64,000 nucleotides of DNA, taken from positions 72,501 through 136,500 of the forward strand of contig CP027224.1 in the NCBI GenBank assembly GCA_002973635.1. Direction: 5' to 3'. Below, piece by piece: positions 50,634 through 62,274 of the stretch. The DNA comes from Lysinibacillus sp. B2A1. GTDB taxonomy: Bacteria; Bacillota; Bacilli; Bacillales_A; Planococcaceae. The notes below the pieces were generated by a model. The model was not told where the DNA came from, searched no databases, and saw nothing but the letters and a program-made list of their open reading frames with translations. Made by a program: the position numbers and the translations under genes. Each line of letters begins with the position of its first letter. Position 1 is the stretch's first letter.

Positions 50634-51563
50634 ATGAGTAGATTAGCGAACTCAGTAGCTGAATTAGTTGGTAAAACACCAATTGTAAAGTTAAATCATG
50701 CAACAGGCGAAAACGAAGGTACGGTTTATGTAAAATTAGAATATTTTAACCCAGGTAGCTCAGTAAAAGATCGTTTAGCATTGGCAATGATTGAAGCAGC
50801 TGAAAAGGACGGTACCCTAAAACCAGGAGGTACTATTATTGAACCTACTTCTGGTAATACAGGTATTGGTCTAGCAATGATTGCAGCAGCTAAAGGCTAT
50901 AAAGCTATTTTAGTAATGCCAGAGACAATGAGCTTAGAGCGTCGTAACTTATTACGTGCATATGGTGCAGAGCTTGTTTTAACACCTGGTCCAGCAGGCA
51001 TGAAGGGGGCAATTGCCAAAGCGGAAGAATTAGCAGCTGAAAAAGGTTACTTCTTACCACAGCAATTCACAAACCCTGCTAATGCTGTTATTCACCGTTT
51101 GACAACAGGCCCAGAGATTGTTGAAGCATTTGACGGTTTAACACTTGATGCATTTGTATCTGGAGTAGGTACGGGAGGTACAATTACAGGTGCAGGTGCA
51201 GTATTAAAAGAAAAATATCCAGAGATCGAAATTATTGCAGTTGAGCCAAAAGATTCACCAGTACTTTCTGGTGGCCAGCCAGGACCGCATAAGATTCAAG
51301 GTATTGGCGCTGGATTCGTACCTGAGGTGTTAGATACAGATATCTATTCTTCAGTATTCCCTGTTGAAAATGAGATTGCTTTCGAAGTAGCACGTAAAGT
51401 AGCACGCGAAGAAGGGATTTTATGTGGTATTTCATCAGGTGCAGCTATCTATGCGGCAATTGAAACAGCAAAACGTTTAGGAAAAGGCTCAAATGTCCTT
51501 GCGATTGTTCCATCTAATGGTGAACGTTATTTATCTACACCTTTATATCAATTTGAAGACTAA
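50634..51563 (+). CDS. cysK: Cysteine synthase A (O-acetylserine sulfhydrylase)
   Basis: The product is a 309-aa fold-type II PLP enzyme. The Schiff-base Lys 45 lies in [11 protein letters not shown], the substrate loop is PTSGNTGIG, the phosphate loop is [10 protein letters not shown], and the GISSGAA serine site is near residue 267. It makes cysteine from O-acetylserine and sulfide. It has its own promoter and a terminator behind it. Confidence 0.97.
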   Translation: MSRLANSVAELVGKTPIVKLNHATGENEGTVYVKLEYFNPGSSVKDRLALAMIEAAEKDGTLKPGGTIIEPTSGNTGIGLAMIAAAKGYKAILVMPETMSLERRNLLRAYGAELVLTPGPAGMKGAIAKAEELAAEKGYFLPQQFTNPANAVIHRLTTGPEIVEAFDGLTLDAFVSGVGTGGTITGAGAVLKEKYPEIEIIAVEPKDSPVLSGGQPGPHKIQGIGAGFVPEVLDTDIYSSVFPVENEIAFEVARKVAREEGILCGISSGAAIYAAIETAKRLGKGSNVLAIVPSNGERYLSTPLYQFED

Positions 51564-51581
51564 TCTAATGATTTGCTAACA

Positions 51582-51609
51582 AAGGCTCCTTTAACGAGGA
51601 GTCTTTTTT
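51582..51609 (+). terminator. Terminator after cysK
   Basis: GGCTCCT pairs with AGGAGTC (one G-U), followed by six T residues. Confidence 0.75.
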
Positions 51610-51628
51610 CTGTGAAGGAGTTTTTAAA

Positions 51629-51679
51629 ATGGAGTCTCACGGCGTACGTGTGATGAGTTTTATGGCTGTAGATAGCTAG
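51629..51679 (+). CDS. Possible 16-codon small ORF ahead of pabB
   Basis: ATG 51629 to TAG 51679 encodes MESHGVRVMSFMAVDS, with GAAGGAG 8 bases upstream, a better ribosome site than many real genes here. It could be a leader peptide, a gene remnant or chance. Nothing recognisable fills 51680-51810. Confidence 0.2.
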   Translation: MESHGVRVMSFMAVDS

Positions 51680-51823
51680 ACTTTCAGCAGCCAGACCATG
51701 TAAATATTTTAGAGCATTTGCTATGGGTATGAAATTGGATGGAACAATTTAAAAATATTCGCTTCTCAGCAATATTCAAGTTAAGATGGAATCACATCAA
51801 ATGATTTAAAGGGGAATGGCAAC

Positions 51824-53233
51824 TTGAAGACAATAAAAACTAAAACAATAACGATGGATGCAGATTCGTTTTTTTATAGCTATAAAAAGCAAGTAGAAGC
51901 AGAACGAGCACATGTATTTTTAGAAAGTGGACGTGGAGGACATTTTACAATAGGGGCATGGAATCCATTAGCCACTGCGCAATCAGTTAAGGATGGTCTG
52001 CTTGTGAATTGGCGAAATGGGGATAGTGAAATTCTACTGGGTGAATCTCTTTCATTATTAGAGGATTTGGTAGCAAAATACCAAGTTTCATTCAATGATG
52101 AACTACCAGTATTCCAAGGCGGTGCAATCGGGTTTGTAGCCTATGATTACGCGCGAAAAATTGAAGAGTTGCCAGATTCCTCAGAGGACGATTTACATAT
52201 TCCTGATATATACTTTTATATTTTCGACTGCTGGGCTGTACACGATGTGAACACAAATAAAGTCACGCTTATGAAGTTAGAGAACAGTGATGTAGATTTG
52301 GAAGAATGGGCTAATGCATGGCATGTAGCGGCTCAAGCAGGTTTAAATGACCGCAAATTTGAAAAAACAAGTGCTGTAGAAATAGTAAATGCTGAAAGTG
52401 AATTGCTAGTATCATTTGCGGGAACAGACTTTGAAGAAGCAGTAACTAAAATTCAATCTTATATAGCACAAGGCGACGTATTTCAAGTGAACTTATCTGT
52501 CCGTCAATCTAAAAAATTAACCGCATCAGCGATAGATGTCTACGAGGCATTACGAGCTTTTAATCCATCTCCTTATATGGCCTACATTGAAGCACCAGAT
52601 TTTGCAATTGTTTCTGGATCACCAGAGCTTTTAGTGAAGCGTCATGGTAATGAATTATCTACGCGACCAATTGCTGGTACAAGACCAAGAGGGAAATCTG
52701 AGGAAGAGGATATAGTATTAGCACAGGAGTTAATCGACAACGACAAGGAACGAGCAGAACATGTAATGCTCGTTGATTTGGAGCGCAATGATTTAGGCCG
52801 AGTATCCAAATATGGGACAGTCGAGGTGGATGAGTTTATGGTAATTGAACGCTATTCACATGTAATGCATATAGTGTCAAACGTGCGGGGAGAAATCGCT
52901 GAAGGTAGATCGAATGCAGATGTTATCCGTGCTATGTTCCCAGGTGGCACAATTACAGGTGCTCCAAAAATTCGTACGATGGAAATAATTGAAGAATTAG
53001 AACCTGTAAGACGTGGGTTATATACAGGCTCAATTGGCTGGCTTGGCTATACAGGAGATATGGAATTCAATATTGTAATTCGTACAGCTTTTATAAAAGA
53101 TAGCGTAGCATATATTCAAGCAGGAGCAGGAATTGTCATTGACTCTGTTCCGCAGCGAGAATATCAAGAATCTTTGAATAAAGCGAAGGCAATGTGGCAG
53201 GCAAAGGCAATGGCGGAGGGGCGAGCAAAATGA
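51824..53233 (+). CDS. pabB: Aminodeoxychorismate synthase component I
   Basis: The product is 469 aa and forms 4-amino-4-deoxychorismate from chorismate with PabA. The chorismate-binding core is in the C-terminal half: [51 protein letters not shown] and [22 protein letters not shown] 51824 starts after AAAGGGGAA. It overlaps pabA. Because one PabA subunit can serve both enzymes in Bacilli, a TrpE-like role is unlikely but not excluded. Confidence 0.93.
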   Translation: MKTIKTKTITMDADSFFYSYKKQVEAERAHVFLESGRGGHFTIGAWNPLATAQSVKDGLLVNWRNGDSEILLGESLSLLEDLVAKYQVSFNDELPVFQGGAIGFVAYDYARKIEELPDSSEDDLHIPDIYFYIFDCWAVHDVNTNKVTLMKLENSDVDLEEWANAWHVAAQAGLNDRKFEKTSAVEIVNAESELLVSFAGTDFEEAVTKIQSYIAQGDVFQVNLSVRQSKKLTASAIDVYEALRAFNPSPYMAYIEAPDFAIVSGSPELLVKRHGNELSTRPIAGTRPRGKSEEEDIVLAQELIDNDKERAEHVMLVDLERNDLGRVSKYGTVEVDEFMVIERYSHVMHIVSNVRGEIAEGRSNADVIRAMFPGGTITGAPKIRTMEIIEELEPVRRGLYTGSIGWLGYTGDMEFNIVIRTAFIKDSVAYIQAGAGIVIDSVPQREYQESLNKAKAMWQAKAMAEGRAK

Positions 53234-53811
53234 TTTTAATGATTGATAACTATGATTCTTTTACGTATAACCTTGTTCAGTATTTTGGAGAATTCGGACA
53301 TGAGCTCGTTGTGAAAAGAAATGACACGTTAACAGTGAAGGATATTGAGCAACTTGCACCTGATATGATTGTTATTTCACCTGGACCATGTAGCCCAAAT
53401 GAAGCGGGTGAAAGCCTAAACATTATTAACTATTTCGCGGGAAATATTCCGATTTTAGGTGTTTGTCTAGGGCATCAGGCGATAGCACAGGTATTTGGAG
53501 GAAATGTTATTCGAGCAGAACGTTTGATGCATGGAAAAACCTCACCTGTATTGCATGCTGACATAGGTTTGCATAAGGGCATGCCAAATCCGTTTCATGC
53601 TACTCGTTATCATTCTCTCATTGTAGAAAAGGAAACATTGCCAGAATGCTTTGAAGTAACTGCCTGGACAGATGAAGGTGAAATTATGGGCATTCGCCAC
53701 AAGGATTATCCTATTGAAGGTGTACAGTATCATCCAGAATCCATAATGACAGAGCAAGGGAAAAAGCTTCTGCGCCAATTTATAGACTTGTATGTAGAGG
53801 GAGCGAAGTAA
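53230..53811 (+). CDS. pabA: Aminodeoxychorismate/anthranilate synthase glutamine amidotransferase
   Basis: The product is a 193-aa class I amidotransferase supplying ammonia to PabB. ATG 53230 overlaps the pabB stop and has GGCGGAGGGG upstream. The catalytic triad is visible: Cys in [10 protein letters not shown], and His and Glu in YHPESIMT. In B. subtilis the homologue also serves TrpE. Here no trp genes are nearby. Confidence 0.95.
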   Translation: MILMIDNYDSFTYNLVQYFGEFGHELVVKRNDTLTVKDIEQLAPDMIVISPGPCSPNEAGESLNIINYFAGNIPILGVCLGHQAIAQVFGGNVIRAERLMHGKTSPVLHADIGLHKGMPNPFHATRYHSLIVEKETLPECFEVTAWTDEGEIMGIRHKDYPIEGVQYHPESIMTEQGKKLLRQFIDLYVEGAK

Positions 53812-54651
53812 ATGTATTGTTGGATGAACGGAGAATATATAGAAGCTCAAAATTTACGTATTTCACCATTTGATCATGGATTTTTATATGGCTTGGGCTT
53901 TTTTGAAACGTTTCGCACATATGGAGATATGGTATTTGGGTGGGACATGCATATGGAAAGGTTACATGCTGCACTATCACAATATCATATTCATTTGACA
54001 TATTCTTCAGATACATTACTAGAGGCTGTTCGGCAATTAAATAAGCAGTCTAATGGGCAGGATGGTTATTTCCGTCTAAATGTATCCGCAGGGGAGCATG
54101 GTATTGGGTTGCAGCCAATGGAATATAAGCAACCAAATGTTATTATTTTTCGTAAAGAATTACCGTCTACACCTAGAGGTACAGAAAAAAATGCTCAGTG
54201 GCTTGAGACGCCTCGTAATACTCCTGAAAAGGGCGTCCGCGTTAAGTCACATCATTATGGGAATAATGTTCTTGGTCGCTTTGAAATGCCATCCTTAGTC
54301 CAACAGGAAGGCTTATTTTTAACCAGAGAAGGCTATGTGGCTGAAGGTGTAACATCAAATGTTTTTTGGGTGAAAAATGATATACTATATACGCCTTCTT
54401 TGGACACAGGCATTTTACCAGGTATTATCCGAGGATGGGTAATCAGAAAGGCGTCATCTTTAGGTATTAATGTAAAGGAAGGGCTCTTTACCAAGGAGGA
54501 TGTCGAGAATAGTTCTGAATGCTTTATTACGAACTCTATACAAGAACTTGTGCCAATTCGTAAACTAGCAAACAAAATGTTGCTAGGCAAGGAAGGGCCT
54601 ATTTATACGAGTATACATGAAGCGTTTATTAAAGAAGTGGAGCAAGGATAG
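53812..54651 (+). CDS. pabC: 4-amino-4-deoxychorismate lyase
   Basis: The product is a 279-aa fold-type IV PLP enzyme releasing p-aminobenzoate and pyruvate. Motifs are SPFDHGFLYGLGFFETFRTY, the Lys-bearing VKSHHYGNNVLGRFEM segment, the EGVTSNVFWV turn and TPSLDTGILPGIIRG. It begins right after the pabA stop; GAGGGAGCG in the end of pabA is its ribosome site. Confidence 0.94.
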   Translation: MYCWMNGEYIEAQNLRISPFDHGFLYGLGFFETFRTYGDMVFGWDMHMERLHAALSQYHIHLTYSSDTLLEAVRQLNKQSNGQDGYFRLNVSAGEHGIGLQPMEYKQPNVIIFRKELPSTPRGTEKNAQWLETPRNTPEKGVRVKSHHYGNNVLGRFEMPSLVQQEGLFLTREGYVAEGVTSNVFWVKNDILYTPSLDTGILPGIIRGWVIRKASSLGINVKEGLFTKEDVENSSECFITNSIQELVPIRKLANKMLLGKEGPIYTSIHEAFIKEVEQG

Positions 54652-54664
54652 AAGGAGCGTTATC

Positions 54665-55519
54665 ATGCTAGAAAAATATATAACACCATTAACGATTAAT
54701 GGTATTACTTTAGACTATACGAAAGAAACGTTTGTGATGGGCATTTTAAATGTTACACCAGACTCTTTTTCAGATGGGGGCAAATACAATAACGTAGAAG
54801 CCGCTGTTACTCAAGCGAAAAAAATGGTAGCTGAAGGAGCTAAAATCATTGATGTTGGTGGAGAATCAACTCGCCCTGGCTATACACGTATTTCGGATGA
54901 AGATGAAATAGCCCGCATTGTTCCAGTGATTCAAGCGCTAGTAGCAGAAGTACCAGCCATTATATCGATTGATACGTATAAGGCAAATGTCGCTTGTGCT
55001 GCAATAGAAGCTGGAGCACATATAATTAATGATATTTGGGGTGCAAAGGCTGAGCCTGAGATTGCTAAGGTTGCTGCAGAGTTACATGTTCCGATTATTC
55101 TAATGCATAATCGTGAAAATACAGATTATAGTTCAGACTTTTGGATAACAGCAAGAACGGATTTAGAGAATAGTATTGCCATTGCCCATAGTGCTGGTGT
55201 CCCTGATAGCCATATAATTTTAGATCCAGGCATTGGATTTGCCAAAACTACAGAGCAAAATATAAAAATGATGCAACATTTAAACGATTTAGTGGCAATG
55301 GGCTATCCCGTTTTGCTAGCAACATCACGCAAATCAATGATTGGTAATGTTTTGCAGTTGCCTGTTGAGGAACGGATAGAAGGTACTGGTGCAACAGTTG
55401 TTTATGGCGTAGAAAAGGGATGTCATATCGTTCGAGTGCATGATGTACAGGAAATGGCACGAGCTACCCATATGACTGATGTATTAATTGGTAAACGTAT
55501 TTATAAGGAGGAAGCGTAA
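54665..55519 (+). CDS. folP: Dihydropteroate synthase
   Basis: The product is a 284-aa TIM-barrel enzyme joining p-aminobenzoate to the pterin; it is the sulfonamide target (sul in B. subtilis). ATG 54665 has GAAGGAGCG upstream. Signatures are MGILNVTPDSFSDGG, DVGGESTRPGYTRIS and DPGIGFAKTTEQN. Its stop overlaps the folB start. Confidence 0.97.
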   Translation: MLEKYITPLTINGITLDYTKETFVMGILNVTPDSFSDGGKYNNVEAAVTQAKKMVAEGAKIIDVGGESTRPGYTRISDEDEIARIVPVIQALVAEVPAIISIDTYKANVACAAIEAGAHIINDIWGAKAEPEIAKVAAELHVPIILMHNRENTDYSSDFWITARTDLENSIAIAHSAGVPDSHIILDPGIGFAKTTEQNIKMMQHLNDLVAMGYPVLLATSRKSMIGNVLQLPVEERIEGTGATVVYGVEKGCHIVRVHDVQEMARATHMTDVLIGKRIYKEEA

Positions 55520-55884
55520 TGGACTATATTCATTTAAAGGATATGCAGTTTTATGGTTATCATGGTGTGTTATCAGCAGAAACAACACTTGGTCAGCGCT
55601 TTCGAGCGAATGTTTCACTTGCGGTAGATATGACAGAGGCTGGAGAAACGGATGATCTGAACTATACGGTAAACTATGCTGAAGTTTATGCGCTGTGCCG
55701 TGACATTGTTGAAGGTGAGCCTTTAAAGCTTATTGAAGCACTTGTTACGAAAATAGCAAATAGTATATTAGAGACTTACGCAGATAAAGTGAAGGGTGTT
55801 CGTGTAGAGCTTATTAAACCGGACCCACCCATACATGGTTACTATAAAGAAGTTTCGGTTGAAGTAACGAGGGGTGAGTTTTAA
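55519..55884 (+). CDS. folB: Dihydroneopterin aldolase
   Basis: The product is a 121-aa T-fold enzyme: DYIHLKDMQFYGYHGVLSAETTLGQRFRANVSL, with the substrate Glu/Tyr and a C-terminal Lys in VELIKPDPPIHGYYKEVSVEV. It produces 6-hydroxymethyl-dihydropterin. It overlaps folP at its start and folK at its end by single bases. Confidence 0.97.
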   Translation: MDYIHLKDMQFYGYHGVLSAETTLGQRFRANVSLAVDMTEAGETDDLNYTVNYAEVYALCRDIVEGEPLKLIEALVTKIANSILETYADKVKGVRVELIKPDPPIHGYYKEVSVEVTRGEF

Positions 55885-56405
55885 TGAATGACGTTTATTT
55901 ATCTATAGGCACGAATATAGGGGAGCGTTTAGAAAATCTCCAACACGCTGTGGAGCTTTTAAAAGTTAGCGAAGGAATTCAGGTTGCTCGTATATCCTCC
56001 GTCTATGAAACGGCAGCTGTTGGCTACACTGATCAAGCTGATTTTTTAAACATTGCAGTTCATATTAAAACTGCCCTATCCTCTTCTGAAATGTTAAACA
56101 TATGCCAATCAGTTGAACAAGAACTTGGGCGTGTACGTGAATTTAGGTGGGGTCCTCGCATCATAGACCTTGACATTCTGCTCTACAATCACGAAAATAT
56201 TGAAACGGAGAGCTTAATTGTTCCACATCCAAGAATGTATGAGCGAGCTTTCGTGTTAGTTCCTCTGGTAGAAATTACACCTGTTCCTGTTGGAGAACAA
56301 TTACAACGAGCTCATGACCTATGCCAACAGTTAAATTATGCAGACGAAGGTGTAACCTTATGGCTGGAGTCTAAGGAGCTTGTTATATTGCAATCAGTAA
56401 ATTAA
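55884..56405 (+). CDS. folK: 6-hydroxymethyl-dihydropterin pyrophosphokinase
   Basis: The product is 173 aa and activates the pterin for FolP. Conserved segments are YLSIGTNIGERLENLQHAVELL, the magnesium pair in RWGPRIIDLDILLY and VPHPRMYERAFVLVPL. It is the last gene of the pab-fol run. yazB, next in B. subtilis, is missing. Confidence 0.96.
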   Translation: MNDVYLSIGTNIGERLENLQHAVELLKVSEGIQVARISSVYETAAVGYTDQADFLNIAVHIKTALSSSEMLNICQSVEQELGRVREFRWGPRIIDLDILLYNHENIETESLIVPHPRMYERAFVLVPLVEITPVPVGEQLQRAHDLCQQLNYADEGVTLWLESKELVILQSVN

Positions 56406-56491
56406 TAATTTTATCATTATGTGTGTATGGATGATCTATCATTTCATAGCATTTTAGGATATGTAAAACCCATCGAAGGAGGAAATCACCG

Positions 56492-57532
56492 TTGAGTCAA
56501 CCAACTGAGAAGTCGTTTCAGATTGGCAATATTGTTATGGACAACCGTGTCGTATTAGCGCCAATGGCTGGAATTTGTAACTCTGCCTTCCGACTAACTG
56601 TAAAAGAGTTTGGAGCAGGGCTTGTATATGCAGAAATGATTAGTGATAAAGGGATCGTCCATAAGAACGAAAAAACTTTAGGTATGCTTTATATTGATGA
56701 GCGTGAAAACCCACTTTCACTACAAATTTTTGGTGGTGATAAGGCAACATTAGTAGAGGCTGCAAAGTATGTAGATGTAAATACTACTGCAGATATTATT
56801 GATATCAATATGGGTTGTCCGGTTAATAAAATTATTAAATGTGAAGCTGGCGCTCGTTTACTTTTAGATCCAAATAAATTATATGAGATGGTAGCGGCTG
56901 TTGTAAATGCGGTAAAAAAACCTGTCAGCGTAAAGATGCGTATTGGCTGGGATGACGAGCATATCTTTGCTGTTGAGAATGCACAGGCGGCAGAACGTGC
57001 AGGTGCATCAGCAGTAGCGGTTCATGGACGTACTCGTGTGCAAATGTATGAAGGCAGAGCAAATTGGGATATCATTCGTCAAGTTAAGGAAAATGTAAAG
57101 ATTCCTGTATTAGGTAACGGTGATGTCGAGACACCTCAAGATGCTAAACGGATGCTAGATACAACTGGTGTAGACGCTGTAATGATTGGCCGAGCTGCCC
57201 TAGGCAATCCTTGGATGATTTATCGTACAGTTCAATACCTTAAAACAGGTGAGTTAAAGGAAGAGCCAAGCGTTCGTGAAAAAATAGATGTATGTTTACT
57301 TCATTTCGAACGCCTTATTCAATTAAAAGGCGAGCTTGTGGCAGTACGTGAGATGCGTAAACATGCCTCGTGGTATTTAAAAGGTATAAGAGGGAACGGG
57401 AAAGCTCGTAATGCTATTAATCAAACAGAAACAGCTTCTGAGTTCCGCGCCTTGTTAAATGGTGTTGTGCAAGACTATGAAGAAAGTGAATCTAAGTTAA
57501 TTGTACCAGTAGCAAAAGAATTAATTATGTAA
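56492..57532 (+). CDS. dusB: tRNA-dihydrouridine synthase (DusB type)
   Basis: The product is a 346-aa FMN TIM-barrel enzyme reducing uridines in tRNA D loops. Motifs are RVVLAPMAGICNSAFR, the MGCPVNKI segment with the catalytic Cys, VKMRIGW and AVAVHGRTRVQMYEGRANW. Start TTG 56492 follows AAGGAGGAA. It corresponds to yacF of B. subtilis, just upstream of lysS. Confidence 0.95.
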   Translation: MSQPTEKSFQIGNIVMDNRVVLAPMAGICNSAFRLTVKEFGAGLVYAEMISDKGIVHKNEKTLGMLYIDERENPLSLQIFGGDKATLVEAAKYVDVNTTADIIDINMGCPVNKIIKCEAGARLLLDPNKLYEMVAAVVNAVKKPVSVKMRIGWDDEHIFAVENAQAAERAGASAVAVHGRTRVQMYEGRANWDIIRQVKENVKIPVLGNGDVETPQDAKRMLDTTGVDAVMIGRAALGNPWMIYRTVQYLKTGELKEEPSVREKIDVCLLHFERLIQLKGELVAVREMRKHASWYLKGIRGNGKARNAINQTETASEFRALLNGVVQDYEESESKLIVPVAKELIM

Positions 57533-57540
57533 TTATCTGA

Positions 57541-57575
57541 AGGCGTCTCGATGCTTAAAAGAGACGCTTTTTTTG
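57541..57575 (+). terminator. Terminator after dusB
   Basis: AGGCGTCTC pairs with GAGACGCTT, followed by T residues. Confidence 0.85.
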
Positions 57576-57705
57576 TTGTAACCGTTAATTTTCAGAATCA
57601 TTAATCATTTTTGTTGAACTCGAAAAAAAACTGAAACAGATGATTACAGCATTAAAATTGTGTACAATAGAAATATTATGGACGTAAACGCGGACAATTT
57701 AATAA

Positions 57706-59211
<1,506 letters not shown>

Positions 59212-59288
59212 TTATATAGAAGAAGGCGCTATCTTTTAATGAACAGCTTTTAAAATAATAGGCTTCATTAGAAAGGACAAGCATAAAT

Positions 59289-59332
59289 AACAGGAGTCAA
59301 GGGTGTTAATAAGCACCATTGCTCCTGTTTTT
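59289..59332 (+). terminator. Terminator after lysS
   Basis: AACAGGAGTCAA-GGTG pairs with GCACC-TTGCTCCTGTT, followed by TTTT. Between here and the rRNA promoters (59333-59668) I see no gene; the only open frame there is a minus-strand AT-rich one without support. Confidence 0.85.
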
Positions 59333-59668
59333 GTTCTAAACACGATTAAAATAATTATGCAATACTTTAAAGAAGAAGGCTCAACCTATATGTACAGTTA
59401 ATTAAAATATGCCCTGTTCTTAATTTTTATTTGTTGTGATTTATATAAAAGAAATGTATATTTAAACAAATAATCATGTATTACATGAGCGTAAGACGAT
59501 TCATATATCTCGAAAATACGTAAAATAGCTAACAAAATCAGAGATTTTAAAAAGATAAATAAATAATTCAAAAATGCTTGCATAGTTATTTGAATCATGA
59601 TAAATTATTACTTGTCGCTAAGACGACGTAAGAGTTGATATTGAGAATACGAAGTTTCAAAAAAGATG

Positions 59669-59697
59669 TTGACACCGAGATTTGATTATGATATATT
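59669..59697 (+). promoter_or_regulatory. rRNA promoter P1
   Basis: TTGACA (59669-59674), 17 bases, TATATT (59692-59697). Confidence 0.75.
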
Positions 59698-59741
59698 TTG
59701 AAAGTTGTCTCTTGAATAACTAAATTAAAATAATTTGGTGC

Positions 59742-59769
59742 TTGACAACAAAACAAAAGATGTTATAAT
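59742..59769 (+). promoter_or_regulatory. rRNA promoter P2
   Basis: TTGACA (59742-59747), 16 bases, TATAAT (59764-59769). Tandem promoters of this layout are usual for bacillary rRNA operons. The ~160-nt leader that follows contains the common TTGAAAACTGAACAAGC segment. Confidence 0.8.
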
Positions 59770-59929
59770 ACAATGGTTGCTGTTGATGCAATTGAAATGT
59801 ACCTTGAAAACTGAACAAGCAAAACGTAATCAATAAAGTTTTTATTAGCTAGCTTCTGCTAGTGAACAAAGCAAAATTTTGGACATCAAAATTGATGCCA
59901 GCAAAACAATTTGAGCTAATCAAATTTCT

Positions 59930-60366
<437 letters not shown>

Positions 60367-60392
60367 TATGATTCATTATAAAACTTCCAAGA

Positions 60393-60469
<77 letters not shown>

Positions 60470-60481
60470 TATATTCCTCTT

Positions 60482-60555
60482 GGGCCTTAGCTCAGCTGGG
60501 AGAGCGCCTGCCTTGCACGCAGGAGGTCAGCGTTCGATCCCGCTAGGCTCCACCA
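60482..60555 (+). tRNA. tRNA-Ala (anticodon TGC), two bases short of a normal fold
   Basis: Anticodon arm CCTGC-CTTGCAC-GCAGG (TGC) and encoded CCA are clear. However, the acceptor 5' strand reads GGGCCT where GGGGCCT is needed to pair with AGGCTCC. The T arm reads AGCG-TTCGATC-CCGCT, lacking one G of the expected AGCGG. Both faults are single-base losses in G runs, as in ricT and ispE. Either the sequence has errors or the tRNA is defective. Confidence 0.88.
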
Positions 60556-60690
60556 ATTATTGTTTTTTTTATTTGTTCTTTGAAAACTGGATAAAACGAC
60601 ATTGAAATTGTAACAAACACATTTATTTTTTAAGTTTTTTATAGGCTTAATAACATTAAAAAGGTTTCGATAGTTTTTATCGAAAGCTGA

Positions 60691-61174
<484 letters not shown>

Positions 61175-61360
61175 CATGTTTGAAGCATTCAATGCGCCGT
61201 TTATCCAGTTTTGAAAGAACAACAACTTTCATATAAGGGTTTCAAGATACGAGTAGTTCGAGGAAGCAATGGAGAGAGAGAAGGAGCGTACTCAAGTACG
61301 TGACTGACTGAACGACAGAAGCTGACGAAGAAATGCGATGTATATTGAAAGCCGATAATA

Positions 61361-61477
61361 GTCTAGTGATGATGGCAAAGAGGTCACACCCGTTCCCATA
61401 CCGAACACGGAAGTTAAGCTCTTTAGCGCCGATGGTAGTTGGGGGCTTCCCCCTGTGAGAGTAGGACATTGCTAGGC
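61361..61477 (+). rRNA. 5S rRNA
   Basis: A 117-nt gene with the standard core GAGGTCACACCCGTTCCCAT...GAACACGGAAGTTAAGCTC. Terminal helix GTCTAGTGATG/CATTGCTAGGC closes fully. It appears complete. It would be matured by RNase M5 (rnmV, 16780-17346). Confidence 0.95.
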
Positions 61478-61483
61478 AATAGT

Positions 61484-61512
61484 AAAACCAGAGTACATTA
61501 CTCTGGTTTTTT
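61484..61512 (+). terminator. rRNA operon terminator
   Basis: An 11-bp perfect stem AAAACCAGAGT/ACTCTGGTTTT followed by TT and a T-rich tract, 6 bases after 5S. Confidence 0.92.
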
Positions 61513-61582
61513 CTTTTTTATTATAATATGAAAATTGGCATTTATCAATTACGCCCCAGCGTAATTGCGTTCGAGTTGTTTC

Positions 61583-61753
61583 GAGCTCTCTCGAAAAGCT
61601 CTTCTTCAAAATCCGTGACTTTCGCCAGGAGCTTTATCTTGATTCAGCAGGCATTTGTACGCCCACTGAATAGGGAATAAATCGCAATGGTCCCGCTACC
61701 TAAAGAGATGGGAGTTTCTGTACCTGATGCTTTGCTTTCGCTACAGAAAAGAT
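61583..61753. repeat. Dispersed ~171-bp non-coding repeat, copy B
   Basis: This is the counterpart of 138-308 in the same orientation, 70 bp past the rRNA terminator. Possible stems are AAAGCTC (61596-61602) with GAGCTTT (61629-61635), and ATTCAG (61642-61647) with CTGAAT (61666-61671). The first stem differs in bases from copy A yet still pairs. A strong hairpin terminator at 61827-61880 lies downstream on the plus strand. Confidence 0.7.
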
Positions 61754-61826
61754 TTGCTAAATCGGGATAACAAAAATTGTGCAATTCTAATCGTAATACA
61801 AAATTTAAGTTGATTTGATTGATATG

Positions 61827-61880
61827 CTCCCCATTAGGTAGACAGATAAAATCCATCTACCTAATGGGGAGTATTTTTTT
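61827..61880 (+). terminator. Strong hairpin terminator with no gene in front
   Basis: A perfect 16-bp stem (61827-61842 with 61856-61871, CTCCCCATTAGGTAGA) around a 13-base loop, followed by TATTTTTTT. No coding gene lies between the rRNA terminator and this site, so it may end a transcript containing the copy B repeat. Confidence 0.8.
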
Positions 61881-61910
61881 ATGGATTGATGGAACATCTA
61901 GTTGAAATAA

Positions 61911-62045
61911 AATTATAAGCTTACATTTGAAGAGCGTAACAATGGTGAACGTCTGCTGACAAACTATCAAGAGACAGTGCAAGCATATAGTTATAGTGAT
62001 ACCTATTTCAATGAAAGCAAAAAATTTGAGACAAATGGGAAGTGA
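61911..62045 (+). pseudogene. Possible gene remnant
   Basis: An open frame without a usable start encodes NYKLTFEERNNGERLLTNYQ...ESKKFETNGK and ends at TGA 62043-62045. The composition is protein-like, but there is no ribosome site and I recognise no family. The rest of 62046-62274 shows nothing I can name. Confidence 0.25.
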
Positions 62046-62274
62046 AGTTACCAGACTGAGTGAACATAATAAAGATAAAATACTATTTACATCTTTATGC
62101 TCTTTTAAGACAGATTGTATTTAGTTCTATAAGAGTCCCATTGCTATCTAGAATAATTAATTGACAAGAATCCATTGAAATTCTGAATGAAGCAGCTTAA
62201 GAGTAATTTTAATAGTTCCACTGTCTGCTTGACAGGGCGCAGCTTAAATCAATGTTACATGCCCCTATTATAAT

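Noticed and set aside
51824..53233. Reading pabB as anthranilate synthase trpE
   Set aside because: The context (pabA, pabC, folP, folB, folK directly downstream) favours folate synthesis; the chorismate-binding family alone cannot separate the two.
59398..59598. 66-aa minus-strand open frame between lysS and the rRNA promoters
   Set aside because: AT-rich, full of Ile/Leu/Tyr by composition alone, no ribosome site, no family; probably chance.
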